A stretch of DNA of 64,000 nt from Siderastrea radians (Eukaryota > Cnidaria > Anthozoa > Scleractinia > Rhizangiidae): contig OZ024890.1 in NCBI GenBank assembly GCA_964017195.1, forward strand, positions 69,183,376 to 69,247,375, given 5' to 3'. Of the stretch, positions 12,093-24,000 are shown piece after piece. Each line of letters begins with the position of its first letter. Position 1 is the stretch's first letter. Below the pieces are notes generated by a model. The model was not told the origin of the DNA. It saw only the letters and a program-made list of their open reading frames with translations, and ran no database searches. The translations under genes were made by a program, and so were the position numbers.

Positions 12093-15000
12093 GTAAGTAC
12101 GGAGAAACGTCAAAAAGACAAGACTGATAGAGCACTCAACTCACGTACGGAAAAAGTTAAACGTCTACATTCTCTTAGAGAAGACTAGTAAATTATAAGC
12201 GCGGAGAAACATAAATGAGCATAAAAAACTAATAAGGTTCGAACTTACTAAGGTACGGAGAAACGTTGAGAAGTCATATCAAACACGTTGGATGCAAATG
12301 CACTACAGTAGGGAGAAACACTGTCAACGTACCATACAGAGACTAATAAAATACGTTATTAGACAACTGAAAACTAGTTCCGTAAGAACGTGTGTGATAT
12401 ACACCGAACGGACAAACTGAACTATTACAGTGGGACAATAAATTACGGAGAAACGTAAATGAGACGACTAAAATGGCACTAATGTACGGATAAATGTTTA
12501 GAAGACAAGACTAATACTGTATGAACATACTAACGTGCAGAGAGAGGCTAAGCAGTGTCGACTTATGGTACGAATGTTCTTACTAACAAACTGAAAACCT
12601 TAGGAAGAGCAGAACAATGTCGTGCGAACGTGCTAACGTACAAAGAAACGTTGAGAAGGCTAGACTAATAAATCGACGAACCTACTTACATACGGAGAAA
12701 CGTTGTGAAGACGTTACTTAGAGAGAAACGCTGTGAAGAGAAACTATTGTACGAACGTAGCAATTAATGGAAAAAGTAGAGAACAGAAGACTGAAGAATT
12801 GTGTGAACCTACTAACGTGTAGACAAATGTCATACAAACACACTAATGGACCTTTTAAGGAAACGTATGGTGAAACGTTCTGAAGACGGCTAATTTCGTT
12901 CGAACGTAGAAATGACGGAGAAAACGTTGCCATCTGAGACAAGAATTAGTAGGGAAAAACGTTGAGAGGACAAAACAAGTATTATACGAACATTACAATA
13001 TCCTTCAACGAAATAAGTTCTAGTTTCTGTTCACTCAATTTGCTTTTGGGATCCGATCATCTGCTTTAGCGCTTTGAAATATTCACAAGCCAAAATGGCT
13101 AGTGAAAGCGCAAAACTTACTAGCCAAAACGGAATTTCTACTAGTCTGTGACTAGTTGGCTACCGTTAGTCTCGAGCCCTGGCTATTTACAGTGAGATAT
13201 GAATCCTTAGATTTTGGCAGACTAGTAAAATCCAAGTATTTTGTGTCCGCCTCCCCTTCCTCTTTCCCTTCATTCTTCTCCATTGTTCTAGCTTTGTCTA
13301 GTCAATGTTGATGACTAAGGGGCCATTCACATGATACCGGAATGACTTTCATTCCAGAACGAGTTCATTCCATCCCCACATATTTCTCTGTATCTGTTTA
13401 CATGATACCGAGAGGAAAGTGAGGTCCCGCACAAGTCATTCCAGAACGAGTTCCTTCCGGTTATCAATCTGAATGAAACTCTTGTTCTGGTATGACATTT
13501 CATTCTGGTATCATGTAAACTGAAAACGAACTCCATTCCAAGATGAAAATGGAAACCATGTAGTCTGGGGCGAGTGGCGCATGCATATCGTTTTCAAGAT
13601 GGTGGACAAAACGGTCGTTTTCAAGATGGCTGAGTCGGTCGATTTTGTCATGTGAATGCAATATGAACTTCATTCTGAAATGAAACTCATTCTGGTATCA
13701 TGTGAACAGCCCCTAACAATAATAGGAGCTTATTAATGGAATTTGCTTGAATTTGTCAGCCATGGGAGTGTTGTTCCATCTTATTCTATACCTGGTTAGG
13801 GCTGTCTGGTCCTAGCTAGGTTCCCCAGTGGAAGCCATGGGAAGTGAGGCAGGCAGTTGTTTTTATGCACAGGAATTGAGAACTTTTTTGTGCTATTAAA
13901 GCACTTCACTAACATCTATCAATGCAAATTACCTCTAATCAAGTTAGGTCTTGTTTCTTACCATTAAGCCTTTTGCATTGTTTTTCGTTTTCATCCTCCA
14001 GACTGATCTGGCAAAGAAGTATTCCCTTACTGACAAGTTGAGTGATTTTTCTTTGGTCTTTAACAAGGTAAGTTGTTTTTCTTTGAAAGCAGTTTTTAAT
14101 GAGGTTAAGTGAAATTTAACCAAGTTAACACCTATGTTGCAAATGGAAGTTGGGTGCCCAGGGGCCTGGGGGCTAGTACCAAACCCAGGTAGAACACCCC
14201 ATAAATCAGCCCCACCCAAAACCCAGCCCCAGCCCTAGCACCCGTCACACTGAGACTAGAAGTCCAGTGGAAAAACTCTACTGGGTAAAGCTATAGGGAG
14301 AAGAGGGAGGGGAAAAAAAGCACAAAATAGCGATACAACTGCAAATGCCACAAACGCTGAGCAAAGTAAAACGACAAGCATGTGCGAAAGTGCACGCATA
14401 AACCATGCAAGCATACCGCTGACCACGCAACTGCTGGAGACCCCAAGACCGGGCCCCAGAAGACAGTAACACAAAAGCGTAAATGCTCAATAGCTGCCAA
14501 CGCACCCAAACAGTATGCCAAACGAAACGCTAACACTAATGCCATGCCAACCATAGAGCTAGCTTGCTCCAAGTTGTTAACTTAGTTAAATGACATTTAA
14601 CCCAATTAAATCAACAATGAGCATGTGATCTTCAAGCATTGGTGGTCAGCAGTTGCTGTCAGGCTCAGTATGTGTACTTTTACTCCAAATGGCATCTGAG
14701 GGTCGGCTGACCACAGTGGAGACCCCTGGATATCCCAGGCACCAAACTGCCATTTTGTTATTTGAGGCATTTGGTTGAGCTGTACATTATTTTCTAAGAG
14801 GAAGCACATTTGACCCTAGTGATCAGTACATCTTTTTGTACATCTTTTTTTGTCTTCTTGCCAAAATTTTTGCCTTCTTGTATTCTCATTGAAATAAATC
14901 CTTTAAATCCTAATATCAACATGCATAATCTCCTTGCAGTTCTCCATAAATTTCTTATGGTCGTGCTCAGAACTCCCAACATTTTTATCTTTTTGGTGAT

Positions 15001-18000
15001 CATTTCCTTTGTTCTCATGACCTGTATGTTTGATTAAAACTGATATTGTAAGGTCAATATAAACTAATTGCGATTTTGAGAGGGCAATTCTGCATTGTAT
15101 TGACGGCTAGTTGGAAGAAAATATATTCCGTATTCGCGACTCCGCCCAATACGGAGAACCAACGCCGTCAATGTAATGCAGAATTGCCGTCTCAAAATCA
15201 CAATTAGTTTTGTATCACGATTCAATTGTTTTTCGGGCAAAACAAAGGCAAAACTGAACATTTTCTGCACGGATTAAAAGATTAATTCTTACAACTTGTC
15301 AAGAAAAATCACCACTTTTCTCACCATAAGTCAGTGCTTCACACAAACAAATTCAAAGTAGCATCTTTATGTAGTTTTGTTAGGTTCCAGAAGTCGACAA
15401 AACAGGTAAAATAACGCGAAATCGACAACCTTTTTGTTCAAAACGTTTTCAAAAACACGATTGCGTGATTAGTGTGTGCACAACAACACCTCGACAAAAA
15501 CAAACTGTTAGTCTAAGAACAAATGAAAACACGTTTCAATTCTCCTCTTACCTTGCCTTTTCAATAACATGGCCTCTAAAGTTGAATATCGCTTTCCTTT
15601 ATCTTTCAAATGGCAAAGTAATTGACATTTCTGGCCGCTTTTTGGCGAGAAACTTTGAATATCTGTTTTGAATGGAAGGAGAACTAACGGTAAAAATTCA
15701 CGACGTTTCGACCGCTCTTCGGCCATTATCAAGCGAAATGTTGAAAATATAAATTTGCATAGATATATAGAGTGACAAAGGGGCAAAAATATGTAAGGAA
15801 AATGTATGAAGTAAAAATATGTAAAAGTAGCTAAAAGTATGTGTAAAAAGAATTTGTTAAAACAATAAAAGCATGCCATGCCTAACAAAACATCAGCCAA
15901 CAACTTTCTGGAGACTCTTAACCAATGTCACTCCTCGATCAAGTTTACCATGGAGATCGAAAATAATCGTATGCTTCCGTTTCTCGGAACACGATTGCTC
16001 AACAAATCTACCCACGTTGAGCCAAAGGTATATGTGAAGCCCACAAACTCCGGTCTAATGTTACACTACAAGAGTCATGTTGAAGATCGGTATAAACGCG
16101 GCCTACTGAACACTATGCTGGATCGTGCGTTTCGACTTTCTTCTAACTGGGCCTACTTCTCTGAAGAATGCGATCGTCTCAAGTTGTTGTTCTCCCGTCT
16201 TAAATACCCAGATAAGCTAATAAATTCCACCATTACACGCTTTATTGCCATCAAAGCCACTGAACAACCCGTTCCCTCACCAACGGAGAACAATAGTCCA
16301 GAGCCCGTTCGTGTTGTCCTACCGTTCAAAGACCAAGCCTCAGCTGATATTCTTCGCACCCAACTGAAAGACCTTAGCCAGAAAATTAACACCACCATCC
16401 AACCCGTTTTCGTCAGCCACAAAATTGAGCAAGACCTGAAATTACGTGAGGTCAAGCCGCCGGTCGTAAACCAACAGTGCCTAGTTTACCTTTTTAAATG
16501 TGACCTGTGCGGTGCAGGTTGTTGGTTTTACGTGCCGGCACTTGCATCAACGCGTCAAGGAGCACAAGAACGTGTCATCGTCGTCTATTGGCAAGCATTT
16601 TCGCTCGGAACATTCTCTGGCCCCTAAGGATCTTAACAAGAATTTTAAAATTCTAAAGAAATGTAAAAACAAATTTGACTGCCTCATTTACGAAATGTTT
16701 TTTATCCATGAACTGAGACCAAGTTTCAATGTACAGACCGACTCAATTCGTGCGAAGGTTTTTAAATAATTAGTCTTTATATAGTAAGTTTTTTGCATGC
16801 TTTTATTGTTTTAACAAATTCTTTTAGGTACTTTTACATATTTTTACTTCATACATTTTCCTTACCTATTTTTGCCCCTTTGTCACTCTATATATCTATG
16901 CAAATTCATATTCTCAACATTTCGCTTGATAATGACCGAAGAGCGGTCGAAACGTCGTGAATTTTTACCGTTAGTTTTTATTGTCAATTGTTTTTAAAAA
17001 ACCCTCACTGAATGGAAGGAGCCCAACAAAAACGGCGCGAAATTTTCAACCAATCACTGGCTCTCTTTTGAGACGTCAATACGTAGTTAAATTGACATCT
17101 CAAAAACAATCGAAAGAAAGTGAGAATCGTGATACCAAATTATATTCTTGTCACTGTTGGGTCTAAAAGGGTTGAAGGGACAGTTTCCAGGCTCATATTT
17201 GACATTTTCTTAAGGTGATTCCGTCGAAATAGAAGGAATATTTAAAATTTTCTAAAACTTGGTCCAGTTGGTAATTATGTTTAGAACCTTTCAAAAATGC
17301 AATAAAAAATAGGGGTCACCGTGCTTGTTTTTTCACAAAATAGATAGCCATTAATAGCAACTATATACGACCCTCAAGGTGTTCCTGAGAACCCCTAGTA
17401 ATCAGAAATGAGAACTATAATTGCTTTGAAAAGCCATTGCTTGTATTGAATTATTGGAGCAGTTCAGCAAAAACAGACAATTATCTTGTATTGTATAATA
17501 TTTTAGTTGAACAGAAATCAAGATTATGAAATAAATTTAAAAAATTGCAACGAGCGTACATACCCTGCTGCACCTAAAGACGTGTTCTTTTCGGCATTTA
17601 AATAAATATATCTCAAAGCAGAATTTTTAACTTTTCTCAAAATCGCGATATATTGTACTAGACCGTATGCCATTTGAATTTATGTATTAAAAAATGGGGG
17701 TCACCAAGCTCGTTTAGGAGAAAACGACCATTTATTTCACTGAACAGCTCAGCTTTCATAGAAAACTTATAAAGTTCCGAAGGTGCGCGTGCTCATGCGC
17801 GCGCTAATCACGCAAGAAATGATGCGCAGAAAGGATGCGTTATGCAATTGAAGGGAATCACCTTAAGTACACATGGCTAGCAGCTTGCGTTGTTTGCTTT
17901 GTTTTCTTGAAATAGTAACACACATTCCTTAAAGTGACAAAAACGAGATAAATAAAATTAATATATAAAATCAATTGGAGAACAAAATAATGAATAAAAA

Positions 18001-21000
18001 TGTTTATTTCTTGATTACCTGCCACGAAATCAATATTTGATAAACTTAAATCCACTTTTATTTGTAGTTTGCACTTATCCCCTTGCACTTATACTGTTTT
18101 GCTCTGAGTTGACAATGCTGTGATTATTATAATTCACTAAAACTGTTCCAAGTGCTTTAATCTTTTTTGTTTTTAAGAAAGCAACTCCTCCATCCAAGAC
18201 TCCCCCAAAAGGAACCAAAAGCTCTGAGAAGCGAAAGAAGAAATTGCAGGATGAGAGCACAAGTCACGGAAAGTCTAAAGGGAACAAGGTTGATCCATCA
18301 CAGCGAAAGCTAGACTCTTTTCGAAAAAGTATTGGAAACACTTCTAAGACCATAGACAGAAACACCTCTAGTTCTCCTAATGCAAGCTCTACAAAGCTCT
18401 CTCTGCATTCTCTTGAAAACCATTCACCTGTGGTAAAGGACCTTATTGAAGTTTGTTCAAGTTCAGAGAAGGATGACAGAAAAACACCTTCAGGTGAACT
18501 GCGAGGAACTCCAGTCAAATGTAGATTGGTGTTGACTCCTGTTAAGTCCCCATACAGAGGAACTGGAAAAAGACCCACTCATACCACACCCACCCGTTCC
18601 ATGTCTGCTGTCAAAGAAAGCAGAAAAACAAAACCTGATGTGACTGCTGTAATTAATACAGATGACATAACAATCATTAGCTGCAAGAGTCCCAAGGAAA
18701 ATTTGCCACAATCTGGTAAAAAGCTGAAAAAGTCTCCAAAAAGTGGCAAATCCAAGAAGAGTTTGGAAGGCATAGAGACTAAGGCAGTGAAAAAGAAAAC
18801 TTCCAAAAAACAAGATTTTGATGTAACATATGGTCAATTCAAGGAAAAAGAGATTGGTATTAAAACAGCAGAATCAGAGAAAAAAGGCAAGGAACAAAAC
18901 CCAGACGCTGTGGTGAAAAAAACAGACATAGTGGATCTTGCGGATGATTCTGATAATGAGTTTGTGTCTTTTACAAAGAAGGTAAAGGTTTGAAGCTTGG
19001 GCGGGGGGGGGGGGGTGCTCGCTGTAGTGGGCTATACGGGGAGGTTCCAGCCAAAACGGGCTCCTTTTTCAAGTTCCCAGTATACTAACGGGTAGGAAAA
19101 GTCATAATTTTAGTATATGAAAGGGTCATAAAATCTGCTGCAAAATGAAAGAGATGGCAGTGAAAGCTACAATTAGGAGCATAGAAAGGTGCCAAGTTAT
19201 GGCAGAAATAACATTGCAAAACACAAAAGCTGGATCCTTTGTCGGAACAACTGAGCCAGAATGACGGAATTCCGGGAAAATGTGGCGATCATAGAAAATT
19301 ATATCATTTTGGCTTATCCTTGAGGTACAAGAAAGGGGTTCCATTTTGCTCTAGGTATAATATGAAAGGGTTCCTATTTTGGATTAGTGTATTAAAGGAT
19401 AAGGGATTGAGCCTCCCCATATACTGAGTGATTTGATTCCTATTAATTCTGTAGTGAGGATTATGTTATGTTTGTTTTCCCGTGACACTCGCATCTTCAG
19501 AGTAGCAATTTTTATGCTTTTTACAATGTGCACAAGCAGCAAATTAGTAAGAATACTCCCAGTCAGCAACTTTGTGCACTTTGTACCAATCTCATCTTAT
19601 TTTTAATTGAAAATTTTTAACTCATAGGCTTTCTTTTTCACAGCTAAAAGTCAGCCTCACACCTGTCAAAGTTAATAAATCATCTGCGAAAATGAAGCAA
19701 ACAACATTACTGGACCTGACCAAGAAACCAGAGGATGAAAAGACCCTGCTGTCATCGCCAAAGATTAAAGCAAAGAAACAGAAAACCTTGGCTGAAATGT
19801 GAGTGCTGTGGCTATGAACATGTCCCTGACTGTTTTTATGAGCAGTCCAGGTTTGATAATTAACATATAAACATTAAGTTACGTATTTATTCTAGGGTTT
19901 TTGCAACTGTTTTTTGTGTTATCGTTAGTTGAAATATATTCCATATCTTGGGATGACTGTAAGTTATGTTGTTATACCCATGGGTAATATAAAGATTCAG
20001 CCAAGCCTAAAAGCAGAACCCCCTTTTATTGCTGGAACTTATTTTTTTTTAAGTAATTACCAATAAAACAAAAAGAAAGAAAAGAAAGGAAAAGAATGAA
20101 AAAAAAAACTGTCCTCCCTCATGGATTCAAACTCCAGCTGCCCAAATGCTAGGGGGTTGCTCTAACCACTCGACCAACCTGCCACTACGTGCAAGACTGT
20201 GTTCATTATTGTACTTAAACAGCTGTTTATTGACCACAGTTCTGTTGACTAAACAGGCGGTTGCTTTTCTGGGAAAATGTGTTCAGACTGCCACAAAAAC
20301 CATGGTTGTAGACAGAAAAAACAGAAGGCACTAGCTCTGCTTTATTTCAGATCAGGACCACTGCAAAATACTGCGAACTCAAGCATTGTTCCGACCCAGT
20401 TCATAGCACGGAACTGACAACAGAGATGAAGTCTTAGTAACTTGAACTTTTTGCTGAGTACTTTGTTGAACTCTTTCTTTCCATTTTATAGTTATTTGAT
20501 TTTTTTTCTCAAGTTCTAAACTTCACTTCTGTCGAACTGAATAGTTTTGCTAAACAAGCTAAGCTTTTAAAAAACCTCTTTTTCAAAAGTGACAGTGGTC
20601 ATGTGATTTCCCGCCAAGAAAAATGCTGGTTGCCCAAAACCACTGCACGATTTCCCGCCAAGAAAAGATTTCCCCCAGTCAGGTTGTCTTGAAATGTTTA
20701 TGGGTTCCGGCAAAAGGAGGCACGGCAGTGTAGTGGTTAGCACATGGGACTTTCAACTGAATTTTTTTTCTGCATCATGTAGTTTTATTTCCTTATCACA
20801 CGGGCAGAATCCACGCCCTACCTCACCCACCCTTCCCTCGGTCCGAATAGGGTTAGAGAATGGTAACTAAATGCTGATTGGTAACCCTGCGATGGAGGGG
20901 GGGGGGGGGTAGTAATATTCCTGGTTACTTCCTGATGCAAACAATCATGAGAGCAAACCAAGGAAAAGGGTATATAGGGTATGAACAAATGAGTAACGTT

Positions 21001-24000
21001 TGAGTAACGTAGGCAATGAATTGGACAGAAATTAATGTTTCGACAGCACGGGAACAGCAGGGCAGGGGCTGGATACTATTGTTGTAGTGCATTGTGGGTA
21101 CTGCACTTTGTTATAAACGAAGTATTGCACGTGGTTAGTCATTCTAGGCCTGCACCACTTGGCTGTAGTTGTTTTCAAAAATTTTTAATGCTACCACTTA
21201 CTGTATAAGAACTTCAGCGCACTATATAGGGCCTCGTAGGAGGGGCTATAGAGTTTGAGCTTTGGATCCTACCCAGATTTCCTGCCACATATTTTTTCCC
21301 CAAAGGGTATTTTTGGGGTGACAGGTTTTTTCTGGCCTCCGTTTAACCACAGTTTTTCTTTCTATGTGAGTGGTTGCTCAGCTCTGGTTCGTCAGTAGCA
21401 TTGTATTATTTTATGGATTTTGACTAAACTTATATTGTACATTTGAATTATTGTACTCACATTATTGTAAATGTGTTTGGAAGTGCCATTGGTGTTCGGC
21501 CGAAATGCATCAAAATAAAGCTATTGGAACGTATAATGTCTGCTGTGTAATGGAGTTGAAATAAGTTATTACACATGACCTTAAAATCTTTGTTTAACTC
21601 ATGCCTGCTCTGTTGATAGGTTCAGTGCTGCCTTACAGAAAGATAAACCCAAAGCGCTGAATGCTCTTATCAGGAAAACAGCACAAGAAGTCTCTTCTCC
21701 AAGCAGTCTTGCTCTGAATCTTTCCACCCCACAGCAGGATCTTGTGGCGGAAAAATGGAATGCACACAAAGAAAGATTGAAATGGTGAGATGAATGTTAA
21801 ATGCATATTCTCCTTACTGTTCTCCATACATGGAACTAGTAAGGAGAATTTGTCTAAATATCAAGACATCTTATCCTTGGTGATCATTTCCTTTATTCTC
21901 ATCACTTGAGTGTTTGAACAAGTAGTGATAATGTAAAGAGAAATTTCTTTTTTGTTGCTGTTAGGGCTTAATGGGTTAAAAATGATGCAGATAGTCAAGA
22001 TCTGAAACAAATCTATTTTGTGCAATTTTGATTTAAATTTGTGGACTTTTTAAGCCACAGAGGTAGTACCAGTAATCAAAAGTTATGCATTTGGATTTTT
22101 CAAGGAAAGAGATGAGTATAGAAGAGAAAGCAAAGATTGCATTGGAGAAACGAAAGCTGCAAAGGTGAGTGCACTCTTGCAATGGAAGTTGGGGGGAGGG
22201 GAGTTCAGGAAATTAGGTTATTTTAAAATTCCCTTAAATTTACTGCATCACAACTCTTGAATTCTTGTTATCCTTAACCTTATCCTCCTGTTTTTCCACA
22301 ACCAAGAAAAAGGAAGGAAGACGGGATGGATGGATGAAATAGAATAGAATGAGGGAGTAGCTTTGATAAAAAGTTAAATTATATTGCATTTTTGGTCTGC
22401 CCAAAAGACACATATGCCTTCCTTCCTTTCTGTTATTGTCCATAATAATTATTATTATGGAATAATGGAGGATGGAGGGATGGATTCAGTACTTCCATGT
22501 TTACGAATAATTCATTGACTGATTGATAGAAAGAATGAGTAACTGACCGACTAAGTGACTGACTGACTGACTGACTGACTGACTGACTGACTGACCAAGT
22601 GACTGACTGACTGACTGACTGACTGACCAAGTGACTGACTGACTGACTGACTGACTGACCAAGTGACTGACTGACTGACTGACTGACTGACTGACTGACC
22701 AAGTGACTGACTGACTGACTGACCAAGTGACTGACTGACTGACCGAGTGACTTACTCACTGACTGACTGACTGACTGACTGACTGACTGACTGACTGACT
22801 GACTGACTGACTGACTGACTGACTGACTGAATAAATGAAAGAATGAATGAATGCTTTTATAGCACACATCTTTCACATGTACTGTCGGTGTCACCTCATT
22901 TTGCTTAATGTAATTTATCGTGATGAAAATGAGGTTAATCATAAGCTTGTTAAGGTGCTTCTGTCAGCTGCTATTAAGGGATCCATCATCCACTCAGCCA
23001 TGAACTACTACATAACAGAGGTTGATCACTACACAGCCAGGGTGTGTTTTGTCCAGCTCTGTAGTTCTTTTTTGTCCCCTTGGAGATGAGAACATAATAT
23101 GATCCCTTCAGCATTTTTGTCCTCAGTTGTTTTGATCTGTTTTCCTTTTTTTTTAGGCAGTTAAATGGGAAAATAGGAGACAAACAGGTAGGCTTGATTC
23201 TGAAGTACTTTCATCAAACTAAAAAGATTTGTCGACAACAATTAAGTTTTTAGGAGCATCTTCAATCTTTTAATAATGGGACTATTTTGCAGAAACAAGA
23301 AGACAGCAAGCTTGTGAACTTAAAGCCTCTTCCTCCAGCCAAACCCATGAATATCCCTAGTGGAATAACAGCTGAATCATACAGCGATGTAGTCATGATA
23401 GCAGAATTTGTTCACACCTTCAGAGATCTTCTTGCTCCCAAGGAAACTCTGCATATCTCTATTGGTGAGAAAGTTGACAATTATGAACAGATACAGTCAA
23501 GCCTCATTTCACGGACACCTCTTTAATATAGACACCTCTGTATTACAATTCACCCAGCCAAACAAGGCAAAAATCCATCTTAACTCTATCTCAGTAATAC
23601 AGATTTTTTTATCCATATTAATGAGGTTTGTCTGTGTTTTCCTGTTAGTTTACCTTACCCAGTTTTTAGAGATGTCAATTTTGTAGACAAAGACATGGGT
23701 TTGCCATTCCCTACTACCTAATCTTCACTGTCCAATAAATCATTTGCTCACTCACTCATCCCTGCTGGTACTTAACCGTTTAGCCCTGATTTGAAGTGCA
23801 TATTTTCCTCACCGTTAGAAACTCCATACATTTCTTATGGAACCAGTAAGGAGAATTTGTCTAAATACAAAGACATCTTATCCTTGGTGATCACTTCCTT
23901 TATTCTCATCACTTGAATGTTTGAATTGTAGTGATGATATAAAGAGAAATTCATTAGGGCTCAAAGGGTTAAAGGAAGGTAACAAAGATTCTTAACCTAA

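Larger units (their letters stand above)
11469..13181. mobile_element. hAT-like non-autonomous element carrying a degenerate ~50-bp array
   Basis: The ends are inverted repeats starting CAGGGCTCGAGACTAAC (left) and the same sequence reverse-complemented at the right. Sub-terminal copies of ACTAGCCAAA / TTGGCTAGT recur in both arms, as in hAT transposase-binding regions. I see no exact 8-bp duplication, so the superfamily is inferred from the CAGGG start. Between the arms is the repeat array described separately, interrupted by a LINE tail. No transposase is encoded. It fills much of BAZ1B intron 7. Confidence 0.6.
15669..17021 (+). mobile_element. Penelope-like retroelement with inverted terminal repeats and 13-bp target duplication
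   Basis: The insertion (15682-17008) is flanked by an exact 13-bp direct repeat, TGAATGGAAGGAG (15669-15681 and 17009-17021). It is bounded by about 190-bp inverted repeats (15682-15875 and 16794-16974). Each holds AAGAGCGGTCGAAACGTCG, part of a hammerhead-ribozyme-like motif of the kind reported in Penelope-like elements. Between them is a 5'-truncated coding region: the reverse transcriptase C-terminal portion followed by GIY-YIG. Only about 0.9 kb of coding sequence remains, so it cannot move on its own. Confidence 0.85.

Noticed and set aside
14256..14585. Overlapping open frames on both strands
   Set aside because: Several frames are open because stops are scarce locally; none has recognisable sequence or exon signals.
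18264..18837. Minus-strand open frames opposite BAZ1B exon 9
   Set aside because: They are antisense shadows of an 804-nt coding exon with no homology or start context.
20105..20182. tRNA-Leu/Ser-like sequence on the minus strand
   Set aside because: Same reasoning: flanks match the repeat at 54636-55490, and the ends do not pair as an acceptor stem.
22433..22942. 169-residue minus-strand open frame of QSVS repeats
   Set aside because: It is a translation of the GACT microsatellite; the repeat period and lack of splice or start context explain it.
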